A stretch of DNA of 61,062 nucleotides from Hymenobacter piscis. Lineage in GTDB: Bacteria > Bacteroidota > Bacteroidia > Cytophagales > Hymenobacteraceae. The notes under the pieces are model-generated. The model saw only the letters and a list, made by a program, of their open reading frames with translations. It did no database searches and was not told where the DNA came from. Location of the stretch: contig NZ_JAHHZN010000024.1 of the NCBI RefSeq assembly GCF_018760735.1, positions 1 to 61,062 on the forward strand. Reading direction: 5' to 3'. This document shows, in pieces, positions 52,009 to 59,702 of this stretch; within the stretch, counting starts at the first letter, position 1; every line of letters begins with the position of its first letter. The position numbers were made by a program, and so were the translations under genes.

Positions 52009-52485
52009 ATGCCTAACCAGTTTTCGGCCGACATCCCGGCTGCCGCTATTCAGCAGGCCCAGCAGGCCATTGAGGCCCTGCGCACCGCCCTCGAGGCTTA
52101 CCTGCACCCGCTCACGCCCGAGGAGCGCCGCACCATGCTCCGCATGGCCGATAAAACCGTGGCCTTCGTGCAGAAGACCGCCGAGTACGCCACCACCTCG
52201 CCCGCCTTCGTGCCCTCGTTCGTGAGCCTCGACGAGATGAAGCGCGACCTCACCGGCCTGGCCCAGCTTACGCCCCTCTATCAGCAGCTGGCCCAGCTCA
52301 CCGAGCTGCTCGACTCCACCATGATGGTGGCCGGCTCCGAAGCCTATGGCAATGCCCTCACCATTTACAACAACATCAAGTTCATGGCCCACCACCGCCA
52401 GCCGGGCGCGCAAACCGCCTACGACGACCTCAAGCAGCGCTTCCCCGGCCGCTCGGCGCAGGCCGCCGCCGCGGCAAAAAGCTAG
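52009..52485 (+). CDS. Hypothetical helical protein
   Basis: A 158-residue soluble protein, mostly helix (AIQQAQQAIEALRTALEAYL, AQLTPLYQQLAQLTELLDS), ending in an Ala-rich tail. No enzyme motif and no recognised family. ATG 52009 starts just after the end of the 5' spurious frame. Two terminators follow. Confidence 0.75.
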   Translation: MPNQFSADIPAAAIQQAQQAIEALRTALEAYLHPLTPEERRTMLRMADKTVAFVQKTAEYATTSPAFVPSFVSLDEMKRDLTGLAQLTPLYQQLAQLTELLDSTMMVAGSEAYGNALTIYNNIKFMAHHRQPGAQTAYDDLKQRFPGRSAQAAAAAKS

Positions 52486-52580
52486 CTTACCGGGGTAAAC
52501 CGGCCCGACCACTACCCGCTGCGGCCCGCCTACCACCCACTGCGGCCCGGTTGCCGCCCCGGGTGGTACCTCATCCACTG

Positions 52581-52627
52581 AAAATGGCCCGGCGCCGACC
52601 CAAAGAGGTCCGGTGCCGGGCCATTTT
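52581..52627. terminator. First of two tandem bidirectional terminators
   Basis: AAAATGGCCCGGCGCCG pairs with CGGTGCCGGGCCATTTT around ~13 nt. U tracts exist on both strands, fitting the convergent genes on either side. Confidence 0.85.
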
Positions 52628-52644
52628 ACCTGCTTTTTCTCCTG

Positions 52645-52690
52645 AAAAAGCCCGCCGTCGCGCCAATCCGGTCCGGCGGCGGGCTTTTTT
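52645..52690. terminator. Second of two tandem bidirectional terminators
   Basis: AAAAAGCCCGCCG pairs with CGGCGGGCTTTTT around ~19 nt. It lies 17 bp after the first hairpin, and a partial copy of the first arm (GGGCCATTTTACC) follows at about 52704. Confidence 0.85.
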
Positions 52691-52821
52691 GGTACCACAA
52701 CGGGCCATTTTACCCCGCGCGTGGTGTCCGGAACAGGAAAAAGGTGTTCGTCTTCTCCGGAATTGGTGTTCGGAACACCAGTTGGGTAGCAGTTTGGAAG
52801 CCGGCGCCTGCTGCCGGGCGG

Positions 52822-53289
52822 TTAATCGATGCCCACGCGCGTGTACTGGCGCGTACCACCCAGCAGCCGGGCCACATCTTCCAGCTCCTGCCACTGCCGG
52901 GCGCGGCGCCCATTGCCCTCCTCATAGTCAATCAGCATCAACGAGTTACTTTGAGATAATTGAGTCCCATGGATGTTGGTATAATCGATGTAGCCCCGCA
53001 GCTGCAGCTCGTGGCCGACTACCGTGAGCGTAATACCGAGCGACGGACCGCTGCGGGCGGCTATTACTTCGGTGCTGAGCGTGAGCAGCTCGGGACTGGC
53101 GTAGCGAATAGCGTAGCCGCGCTGGGCCAGTAGCTGCCCGGCCCGCTGCCAGAGGGCCTGCCCTTCGTCGGGCAGCGTCAGCACCAGGGTATTATCGAGG
53201 CTGACGGGCTTGGGGCGCAGTCCGGCGTTCTGGGCCAGGGCCGGGAGCTTCAGCAGCAGCAGCAGGGTCAGCAGGAAAACAACACGCAT
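52822..53289 (-). CDS. Small secreted protein, function unknown
   Basis: A 155-residue protein with signal peptide (RVVFLLTLLLLLKLPALAQ, cleavage near residue 20). The mature part is beta-rich (TLVLTLPDEGQALWQRAGQLL, LTLSTEVIAARSGP, GITLTVVGHELQLRGYIDY) and unclassified. The ATG at 53287-53289 directly precedes the signal peptide; the in-frame extension to 53523 is rejected. Confidence 0.75.
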   Translation of the reverse strand: MRVVFLLTLLLLLKLPALAQNAGLRPKPVSLDNTLVLTLPDEGQALWQRAGQLLAQRGYAIRYASPELLTLSTEVIAARSGPSLGITLTVVGHELQLRGYIDYTNIHGTQLSQSNSLMLIDYEEGNGRRARQWQELEDVARLLGGTRQYTRVGID

Positions 53290-53608
53290 AGGGTTGAAAG
53301 GTAAAAGTGGAAGGATATAGGTAGCGGGGACCGCACAAAAAACCAGCCAACTCTGCGCCAAAGGCCGCGGATCAGGCTTATCTGCAACCGGCTTTTCACG
53401 CAGTGCCTGCCTGGCTGGCCGCGGTCGGCTGCCCAAACCCGCGCCGGGCAGGCACCGCCAGACGATTACCCGGAATCCGGCCGTAATAAACAGACAACCG
53501 GCAAGGAAAGGCAGAGGCAGCACGCAAAGATGACAAGTGGGGGACCATACACGACAATGATGATGGTAGCCCGGCGCTTTTTTTTTCCAACTCTCCTATC
53601 TTGGCTCC
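53290..53608. other. Divergent intergenic region with a GC hairpin
   Basis: About 320 nt without a gene. GTGCCTGCCTGG pairs imperfectly with CCGGGCAGGCAC (about 53403-53455). The plus-strand -7 box of the nuclease gene is at its right end; CATCTTTG on the minus strand (about 53533-53526) may be a -7 box for the leftward gene. Confidence 0.55.
53597..53604 (+). promoter_or_regulatory. -7 box directly before the nuclease start codon
   Basis: TATCTTGG, one mismatch from TAnnTTTG, ends 4 nt before the ATG at 53609. This implies a leaderless or near-leaderless transcript if it is the promoter used. Confidence 0.5.
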
Positions 53609-55075
53609 ATGCTCCGATTCGTTCCGCTCCTGCTGCTGCTGCTGCTGGCCTGTTCCCAGTCGGCTCCCGAAACCACCCGGCCCGCCGCGCCTTCCGGCCC
53701 GCCCGCCATTCCGGTTACCCCCGCCGAAACCGCCCCCGTGCAGGCGGCGGGCGCTTTTCCCGAAACCTTTGAGCAGGCCGAAAAAGGCAGCTACGCTGCC
53801 GCCGATGAAACCCTGGGCTCGGGCTCCTGGCGCTTCACGGAAGCCCTCATTGGCAGCTCCGACCAGGACCACAAGAACGGGACCCGCGCCGCCCGCCTGC
53901 GGGCCGGGGGCCGCCTCACCATGAACTTCGATGCTCCCGCCGGGGTGCAGCGCATCCGCGTAACCAGCGCCGCCTACGGCCAGGACGCGGCCAGCACCTG
54001 GGAACTGTGGGGCAGCCTCGACGGAGGCCGCACCTACCGCCGCATCGGGGCGCCCGTACGTACCCAGGGACCGCGCCTGGTGGTGACCACTTTTGAGGGG
54101 GGCAGCCCCGGCCCGCTGCGCCTGGAAATCCGTAAAACCGACGCCGGCTCCGCCCGCCTCAATGTAGATGACGTGGTGCTGGAAACGGCTGCCCGCACCG
54201 CCGTAGCTGGCCGCGCCCCGGCTTTTCCGGCTCAGGCATCGGGCCGGCCGGGCACCTCCCCGAGCCAGAACACTAAAAATCCAAGCTCCCAAGCCCCCAA
54301 AACCCCAGGCTCCCAACAAGACCCGAACCTCGCCCTGGGCAATCCCAGCGGGGCCACGGCGTCGGTGAACTCCCCGAATAACTACCTGCTCACGCGGCCC
54401 CAATACGCGGTGGGCTACAGTGCCCGCCGGGGCACGCCCACCTGGGTGAGCTGGCACCTGGGCGCGGCCTGGCTGGGCAAGGCCCCGCGCCAGGACGATT
54501 TCCGGCCCGACCCGGCCCTGCCCCGCCCCTTCTATCAGGTCACGACCCGCTCCTATTCCGGCTCGGGCTTCGACAGGGGCCACAACTGCCCCTCGGCCGA
54601 CCGCAGCCTCACCCTCGACGACAACTCGGCCACCTTCCTGATGACGAACATGATTCCGCAGGCCGGCAACAACAACCAGCGTACCTGGAGCGGCCTGGAA
54701 GAGTGGGGCCGCGGCCAGGTGCGGCAGGGAAAGGAACTCTACGTCATCATGGGTAGCTACGGCCAGGGCGGCACCGGCACGGCGGGCTTCAAAACGACCA
54801 TCGACGCGGGCCGCGTGACGGTGCCGGCCCGCATCTGGAAAGTGCTTGTAATCCTGCCCGAAGGCACCGACGACCTGCGCCGCATTGCCGCCGGCCAGGC
54901 CCGCATCATCGCCGTCGATACGCCCAACGACCAGCAGGTCAGCCCCGACTGGAGCCGCTACCGCGTCAGCATCGACGCCCTGGAAACCGCCACCGGCCTC
55001 GACCTGCTCTCGGCCCTGCCCCTGTCGGCCCAGGAAACGCTCGAAGCCCGGGTCGATACCGGCCCGGTTCGGTAG
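53609..55075 (+). CDS. Secreted DNA/RNA non-specific endonuclease (NucA-type lipoprotein)
   Basis: A 488-residue secreted nuclease of the beta-beta-alpha-metal fold. A lipoprotein signal (LLLLLLLACSQS, Cys15) is followed by a beta-sandwich module (about 48-200) and a Ser/Pro/Gln linker (about 218-245). The nuclease domain has the catalytic Asp322-Arg-Gly-His325 (DRGHNCPSADR) and the metal-site segment NMIPQAGNNNQRTW, as in Anabaena NucA. It should degrade extracellular nucleic acids. The linker is encoded by CCCAAGCC-type repeats, apparently repeat DNA in frame. A NuiA-like inhibitor domain is encoded 3 kb downstream. Confidence 0.93.
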   Translation: MLRFVPLLLLLLLACSQSAPETTRPAAPSGPPAIPVTPAETAPVQAAGAFPETFEQAEKGSYAAADETLGSGSWRFTEALIGSSDQDHKNGTRAARLRAGGRLTMNFDAPAGVQRIRVTSAAYGQDAASTWELWGSLDGGRTYRRIGAPVRTQGPRLVVTTFEGGSPGPLRLEIRKTDAGSARLNVDDVVLETAARTAVAGRAPAFPAQASGRPGTSPSQNTKNPSSQAPKTPGSQQDPNLALGNPSGATASVNSPNNYLLTRPQYAVGYSARRGTPTWVSWHLGAAWLGKAPRQDDFRPDPALPRPFYQVTTRSYSGSGFDRGHNCPSADRSLTLDDNSATFLMTNMIPQAGNNNQRTWSGLEEWGRGQVRQGKELYVIMGSYGQGGTGTAGFKTTIDAGRVTVPARIWKVLVILPEGTDDLRRIAAGQARIIAVDTPNDQQVSPDWSRYRVSIDALETATGLDLLSALPLSAQETLEARVDTGPVR

Positions 55076-55271
55076 GGGTGGTTGGTTGTTGGTTGTTGGT
55101 TGTTGGTTGTTGGTTGTTGGTTGTTGGTTGTTGGTTGTTAGGGAAAGATCTGTCATCCTGACGAAGGAAGGACCTTATCTCGCTGGGCCGAGCCATTGTT
55201 ATAGCAAGCCTAGGTTACGGGAAGCCCGTTTCCGTCCGCTGGGATAAGGCCCTTTCTTCGTCAGGATGACA
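55076..55271. repeat. TTGGTTG array plus family-2 palindrome
   Basis: About nine TTGGTTG units after the nuclease stop, then a palindrome with arms GTCATCCTGACGAAGGAAGG ... and ...CCTTTCTTCGTCAGGATGAC (55152-55270), its loop containing TAGCAAGCCTAGGTTACGG. Same family as the element at 6729-6815. It lies between codirectional genes. Confidence 0.9.
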
Positions 55272-55302
55272 GGGCCTTTTCTCATTCCCCGATTCCGGCG
55301 CG

Positions 55303-55310
55303 TACCTTTG
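55303..55310 (+). promoter_or_regulatory. -7 promoter box TACCTTTG
   Basis: A full match to TAnnTTTG about 110 nt before the MFS start codon. No convincing -33 TTG was seen. Confidence 0.5.
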
Positions 55311-55418
55311 CTGGGGCCGGCGCTTCGCATCGGGGCGCGGCCGCTTATTTCCCACCCGTTCAGTCCGGCGCGCGCCGGGCCGGATGGGTCTTTTTTTGAC
55401 GGGTTACTTCGCCGGATT

Positions 55419-56579
55419 ATGCTGCTGCCACCTCTCCCCTCTCCTGCTGCCCTCCCGTTTCAGCGCCGCACCTACCGGCGGGCGGTGGCGGCCACCTTCC
55501 TGCTGCAGGGGCTGTGCTTTTCGAGCTGGGCGGCGCGCATCCCCACGGTGCAGCACCAGCTGGGGCTGTCGGAGGCGGAGCTGGGCGGGGTGCTGCTGGC
55601 CGTGCCGGTGGGCTCCCTGGCGTCGCTGCCGCTCACGGGCTGGCTGGTGGCCCGCTTCGGGAGCCGGCGCCTGAGCCTGCTGGGGGTGGTGCTCTACGCG
55701 CTGGGGTTGCCGCTGCTGGGGCTGGCCGGTACGGTGCCCCAGCTGCTGGGGGCGCTGGTGCTGTTCGGCCTGGCCAGCAACATGGCCAACATCAGCATCA
55801 ACACCCAGGCCGTGGGCGTGGAGGGCCTCTACGGGCAGTCGATTATGGCCAGCTTCCACGGTATCTGGAGTCTGGCGGGCTTCGCGGGGGCAGCTCTGGG
55901 CACGTTCATGATTGCCCGGGGCGTGGCCCCGCTGCCCCACTTCCTGCTGGTTTCGGGAGGCGTGCTGCTGGGGCTGCTGGCCGCCCGCCCCTTCCTGCTG
56001 CCCCAGGATGCGCCCCGTCCCACCGACGCGCCCATCTTCGTGCTGCCCGATAAATCCCTGCTGCTGCTGGGGGTGCTGGCTTTTTGCTCCCTGCTCTGCG
56101 AAGGCACCATGTTCGACTGGAGCGGGGTGTATTTCCGCAAGGTGGTGCAGGCCGGGCCGGCCTTCGTGGGCCTGGGCTTCGCGGCCTTCATGGCCATGAT
56201 GGCGGCCGGCCGCTTCGTGGCCGACTGGTTTACCGACCGGTTTGGGCGGCGGCGCACCCTGGTGCTGAGCGGATTGCTGGAAGCGGCCGGGCTGCTGGTG
56301 GCCGTGGTGTGGCCGGGCGTGGTGCCGGCTACGGTGGGCTTCATGCTGGTGGGTCTGGGCGTGTCGGCGGTGGTGCCGCTGGTGTACGGGGCGGCGGGCA
56401 AGTCTACCACCATGGCGGCGGGGGTGGCGCTGGCGGCCGTTACCACGGTGGGCTTTGCCGGCTTCCTGCTGGGGCCGCCCCTGATCGGGCTGGTGGCCGG
56501 GGCCACCAGCCTGCGCGTGTCCTTCAGCCTGATTGCCCTCATGGGCCTGGCCGTGGCCGCGCTGGGCAGGAGAGTGTAG
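55419..56579 (+). CDS. MFS transporter
   Basis: A 386-residue major facilitator with 12 predicted helices. It contains the intracellular loop motif WLVARFGSRRLSLLG between helices 2 and 3 and the equivalent DWFTDRFGRRRTLVLSG after helix 8. Substrate is unknown; the size and the SSWAARIPTVQHQLGLSEAELGG start resemble small sugar- or drug-type MFS proteins. ATG 55419 was chosen because the frame upstream is not membrane-like. It is separated from the AI-2E gene by a repeat. Confidence 0.9.
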   Translation: MLLPPLPSPAALPFQRRTYRRAVAATFLLQGLCFSSWAARIPTVQHQLGLSEAELGGVLLAVPVGSLASLPLTGWLVARFGSRRLSLLGVVLYALGLPLLGLAGTVPQLLGALVLFGLASNMANISINTQAVGVEGLYGQSIMASFHGIWSLAGFAGAALGTFMIARGVAPLPHFLLVSGGVLLGLLAARPFLLPQDAPRPTDAPIFVLPDKSLLLLGVLAFCSLLCEGTMFDWSGVYFRKVVQAGPAFVGLGFAAFMAMMAAGRFVADWFTDRFGRRRTLVLSGLLEAAGLLVAVVWPGVVPATVGFMLVGLGVSAVVPLVYGAAGKSTTMAAGVALAAVTTVGFAGFLLGPPLIGLVAGATSLRVSFSLIALMGLAVAALGRRV

Positions 56580-56695
56580 AAGTCAGAAAGTTTGCAAGTT
56601 AGAAAGTTGAGAAGTTAGAAAGTTGCCGGGCTTCCCTACTTCCCCGGCTGACTTTCTAACTTCTCAACTTTCTAACTTGCAAACTCTCTCACCCC
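56580..56695. repeat. AGAAAGTT-type inverted element
   Basis: GTCAGAAAGTTTGCAAGTTAGAAAG... on the left is mirrored by ...CTTTCTAACTTGCAAACTC on the right around a GC centre (CCGGGCTTCCCTACTTCCCCGG). It spans the gap between two codirectional transporter genes. Confidence 0.9.
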
Positions 56696-56703
56696 AGTTC
56701 CCT

Positions 56704-57789
56704 ATGCCGTCCGAGAACATCTACACGCCCCGCCAGCAGTACGTGCTGCTGATTCTGTGTCTGGTCGGCCTCTCGGTGCTGATTCTGGTGGGGCTGGGCA
56801 GCTACATCACGGCGTTTCTGGGGGCGGGCGTGCTGTATGTGGTGCTGCGGCCCTGGTTTACGGCCCTGGTGCACCGCCGGGGCTGGCGCCGGCAGCTGGT
56901 CACGGCCGGGCTGCTGCTGTTTGCCTTCGTGGTGATTATTCTGCCCTTCACGGCCCTGGTGTTTATGCTCGTCAACCGCATCCGCCTCTACGCCCAGGAC
57001 ACGAGCCAGATTATGGTGGTGCTACATACCATCGAGCAGAAAACCGGCTACCAGTTCACCACCGAGGCCAACGTGCGCGGCCTGGTGCAGCAGGTGGTGA
57101 GCTGGCTGAGCACGCGCATTCCGTCCCTGGCCAGCGGGCTGCTGCACTTCACGGTCATCATCGGTCTGATGCTGTTCACGCTTTACTTCATGTACATGGA
57201 GGAAGAAGCGTTTCTGCGGGGTCTGCGCCGCTACCTGCCCTTCCGCAGCAACACCCTGCGCGAGCTGGGCGACTCGCTGCGCAACACGGTGAATGCCAAC
57301 GTGCTCGGCCAGGCCCTGATTGCGTTGGTGCAGGCGTTGCTCACCGCCCTCACCCTCCAGATTTTCGGAGTGTCGGATGCGCTGTTCTGGGGCACGCTTT
57401 CCTTTTTCACGGCCTTTATTCCGGTGCTGGGCACCCCGCTGGTGTGGGGGCCGGCCGCCATTCTCAAGCTCACCCAGGGCCATACCGGCGAAGGCGTGGG
57501 CATTCTGCTGGTGGGCACCCTGGTCATCATCAACATCGATAACCTGCTGCGCATTGTGCTGGCCCGCCGCATGGGCGACATTCACCCGCTCATCACCCTG
57601 GCCGGAGTGGTGCTGGGGGTGGAAATCTTCGGCATTCTGGGCTTGGTGATGGGTCCGTTGCTGCTCTCCTACTTCATCGTCCTGATCACGGTGTTCGAGC
57701 GCGAAAACCGCATCCGCCGCCGCACCCAGCGGGAGCCGAACGTTTCCATAGAGGAAGCCCTGACCCCGCCCCCGCTGCCGCCGGTTTAG
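56704..57789 (+). CDS. AI-2E family transporter-like membrane protein
   Basis: A 361-residue protein with 7-8 membrane helices of the AI-2E/PurR-like (TqsA/YdiK) family: an early hydrophobic pair, a charged cytoplasmic part (RIRLYAQDTSQIMVVLHTIEQKTG), then GVSDALFWGTLSFFTAFIPVLGTPLVWGPAAIL and MGPLLLSYFIVLITVF. These proteins export signal molecules or act as Na+/H+ exchangers; the substrate here is unknown. ATG 56704 is the start. Convergent with the HIT gene. Confidence 0.92.
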   Translation: MPSENIYTPRQQYVLLILCLVGLSVLILVGLGSYITAFLGAGVLYVVLRPWFTALVHRRGWRRQLVTAGLLLFAFVVIILPFTALVFMLVNRIRLYAQDTSQIMVVLHTIEQKTGYQFTTEANVRGLVQQVVSWLSTRIPSLASGLLHFTVIIGLMLFTLYFMYMEEEAFLRGLRRYLPFRSNTLRELGDSLRNTVNANVLGQALIALVQALLTALTLQIFGVSDALFWGTLSFFTAFIPVLGTPLVWGPAAILKLTQGHTGEGVGILLVGTLVIINIDNLLRIVLARRMGDIHPLITLAGVVLGVEIFGILGLVMGPLLLSYFIVLITVFERENRIRRRTQREPNVSIEEALTPPPLPPV

Positions 57790-57875
57790 TCAGACCGGCG
57801 CTCCGTTGGCAACGTGCAGGGTAGTGGGCAGCGAATAGGATGCAGCAGGAGCAGCGGCCGGCACAAGGCTTCAGC

Positions 57876-57910
57876 AAAAAGCCCGCTCCGGAACCGAAGC
57901 GGGCTACTTT
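57876..57910. terminator. Bidirectional terminator between convergent genes
   Basis: AAAAAGCCCGCT pairs with AGCGGGCT followed by ACTTT around ~10 nt. It stands between the AI-2E and HIT genes. Confidence 0.75.
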
Positions 57911-57930
57911 ATAGGGTAACGAGTTGGGGC

Positions 57931-58839
57931 TTAGGTTTCGGTGAGCACGGTTTTGAAGCCGAGCAGCTGGCCGCCTTCGCCCTCGCCCAGCACCAGCACC
58001 GGCACCTGCGGGCCGGTGCCGAAGCGGTAGACCTGGGTGCCGCTCAGTTCCTGCTTGAGGTACATCTGCAGGCTCTTGTAGCGGTTGGCCAGGGCCGGGT
58101 CGCCGAGCACGCCCTGATCGGCGGTGTGGTTGCGCAGGAAGTAGGTCAGCTCCTGCTTTTCCACGGCGGTGCCGGCCGGCACGCCGGCCAGCTGGCCGAG
58201 GGCGTCGTCGGTGAGGCCACCGGCCGGAGCCGCGAAGCGCACCGGCTCCAGCGCTGCCTCCGATTCGCTGATGAACTGCAGGCCTTTGGTCAGCTCGCGG
58301 AGGGGCGCCAGGGCCGGATCAGCGGCAGCCTCCCCCTGCGGGGCATGGGCGGCTTTCACCTCGGGTTCGGAGGCTTCCACTGTTTCGCGGCCGCCTTTGG
58401 TGTCGCGGGGGTCAGCGGGCAGAGCGGGTGTGCCGGGCACCACGGTGGGCACCTGGGCCCCGATGGCGGCGGCCAGCTCGTTCATGCGCCGCTCATCCAC
58501 CTTGATCTTGGGGTTGGCGAAGTTCATGTCGGCCACGTGGTTCATCGGAATCAGGTGGATGTGGGCGTGGGGCACTTCGAGGCCGATAACGGCCACGCCC
58601 ACCCGCTTGCAGGGTACGGCCGCCTTCACACCCCGGGCCACGCGCTGGGCAAACTGGTGCAAAGCCGCCAGCTCGCTCGGGGGCAAATCGAAGATGTAAT
58701 CGACTTCGCGCTTCGGAATTACGAGCGTGTGCCCTTCCACCAGCGGCGTAATATCGAGAAAGGCTAGGTGGTGCTCGTCTTCGGCAACCTTGTGAGCGGG
58801 CAGCTCACCCGAAACAATGCGGGAGAAAATGGAGGGCAT
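57931..58839 (-). CDS. HIT-domain protein fused to a NuiA-like nuclease inhibitor domain
   Basis: A 302-residue cytoplasmic protein. Residues 1-130 are a complete HIT nucleotide hydrolase/transferase with the triad His91-Ala-His93-Ile-His95 (VPHAHIHLIPM). A Pro/Glu-rich linker follows (about 131-180). The last ~120 residues resemble NuiA, the inhibitor of NucA nuclease: ELTKGLQFISESE at the start, then RYKSLQMYLKQEL ... VYRFGTGPQVPVLVLGE ... LLGFKTVLTET at the end. No signal peptide. A NucA-type nuclease gene lies 3 kb away. The inhibitory role is inferred from resemblance. Confidence 0.82.
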   Translation of the reverse strand: MPSIFSRIVSGELPAHKVAEDEHHLAFLDITPLVEGHTLVIPKREVDYIFDLPPSELAALHQFAQRVARGVKAAVPCKRVGVAVIGLEVPHAHIHLIPMNHVADMNFANPKIKVDERRMNELAAAIGAQVPTVVPGTPALPADPRDTKGGRETVEASEPEVKAAHAPQGEAAADPALAPLRELTKGLQFISESEAALEPVRFAAPAGGLTDDALGQLAGVPAGTAVEKQELTYFLRNHTADQGVLGDPALANRYKSLQMYLKQELSGTQVYRFGTGPQVPVLVLGEGEGGQLLGFKTVLTET

Positions 58840-58844
58840 GCGGG

Positions 58845-58913
58845 GAGGTGGTGAAATGGTGAGATGGTGAGATGGTGAGTTTGACGTTCAACTGGACCTA
58901 ATGGCGCAGCCGG
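58845..58913. repeat. Family-1 element, one-sided copy
   Basis: GGTGAAAT/GGTGAGAT units lead into GAGTTTGACGTTCAAC (from 58877) and GGACCTAATGGCGC, but no right arm follows. It sits directly upstream of the HIT-NuiA gene, on its promoter side. Confidence 0.85.
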
Positions 58914-58980
58914 CCGATACGGTACGGCGGCACATGCGCCGGACGAGGCTGCTGGCTGCCCAAAATACGGGGCTAAACGC

Positions 58981-59012
58981 AAAAAGGGCGAAGCCATAGC
59001 TTCGCCCTTTTT
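58981..59012 (-). terminator. Terminator of greA
   Basis: AAAAAGGGCGAAGC pairs perfectly with GCTTCGCCCTTTTT around CATA. The U tract on the minus strand suits the end of greA, about 120 bp after its stop. Confidence 0.88.
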
Positions 59013-59017
59013 GAATA

Positions 59018-59130
59018 TGATGAGATAGGGAGATGGTGCAATAGTGAGTTTGATGTTTCAAAGGTTCTATTAGCGCTACTAACGCCGCCCAACCGTCAAA
59101 CTCACCATCTCACCATCTCACCACCTCACC
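59018..59130. repeat. Family-1 palindromic element
   Basis: Units GGAGATGGTG, core 59046-59103 opening GAGTTTGATGTTTC and closing GTCAAACTC with AGCGC in the middle, then inverted CACCATCT units. It touches the greA stop codon, and the terminator at 58981-59012 is next to it. Confidence 0.88.
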
Positions 59131-59131
59131 G

Positions 59132-59605
59132 CTAGCGGCTGATTTCCAGGATCTGGAACTGGAGCTTGCCGGCGGGCACCGTGATTTCGGCCGTGTCGCC
59201 GGCCGATTTGCCCAGCAGGCCTTTGCCGATAGGCGACTTCACCGAGATTTTACCGGCGGCCAGATTGGCTTCTTCCTCGGCCACAAGGGTGTAGTCGAGC
59301 ACCATGTTGTTCTTGAGGTTCTTGAGCTTCACCTTGCTCATGATGAGTACCTTGGTCAGGTCCAGGTTCGACTCGTCGAGCAGGCGGGCGTTGCCCACTA
59401 TTTCTTCGAGCTTCGAGATTTTCAGCTCCAGCAGACCCTGGGCTTCCTTGGCGGCATCGTACTCCGCGTTTTCGCTCAGGTCGCCCTTGTCCCGGGCTTC
59501 GCGCAGGTCCTCGGCGGCCTTGGCCCGGCCCCGGATTTTGAGGTCCTGAAGCTCATCTTTCAGCTTCTGAAGGCCTTCGGGGGTATAGTAGTTGATGGTA
59601 GACAT
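59132..59605 (-). CDS. greA: Transcription elongation factor GreA
   Basis: A 157-residue GreA, which stimulates RNA polymerase to cleave backtracked RNA. The N-terminal coiled coil has the acidic tip LREARDKGDLSENAEYDAAKEAQ with the conserved D and E residues, and the C-terminal FKBP-like part ends SPIGKGLLGKSAGDTAEITVPAG. ATG 59603-59605 gives standard length; the in-frame start at 59626 is rejected. Confidence 0.97.
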   Translation of the reverse strand: MSTINYYTPEGLQKLKDELQDLKIRGRAKAAEDLREARDKGDLSENAEYDAAKEAQGLLELKISKLEEIVGNARLLDESNLDLTKVLIMSKVKLKNLKNNMVLDYTLVAEEEANLAAGKISVKSPIGKGLLGKSAGDTAEITVPAGKLQFQILEISR

Positions 59606-59633
59606 GGGAAGGTGATGTAAGCTCAAAAAACAA

Positions 59634-59664
59634 GGAGAACGGCCAGCGTCGCTGGCCGTTCTCC
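59634..59664 (-). terminator. Perfect hairpin upstream of greA
   Basis: GGAGAACGGCCAGCG and its exact complement are separated by one base; on the minus strand TTGTTTTTTG follows. It may end read-through from the dehydrogenase gene before greA, or form a leader structure of greA. Confidence 0.7.
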
Positions 59665-59702
59665 CCTGGTAGGTTTAGGCAAATATACGAAACGCGGCGG
59701 GA

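Noticed and set aside
53396..55156. 586-residue minus-strand frame opposite the nuclease
   Set aside because: Starts in repeat DNA, is low in complexity, and conflicts with the conserved DRGH nuclease on the plus strand.
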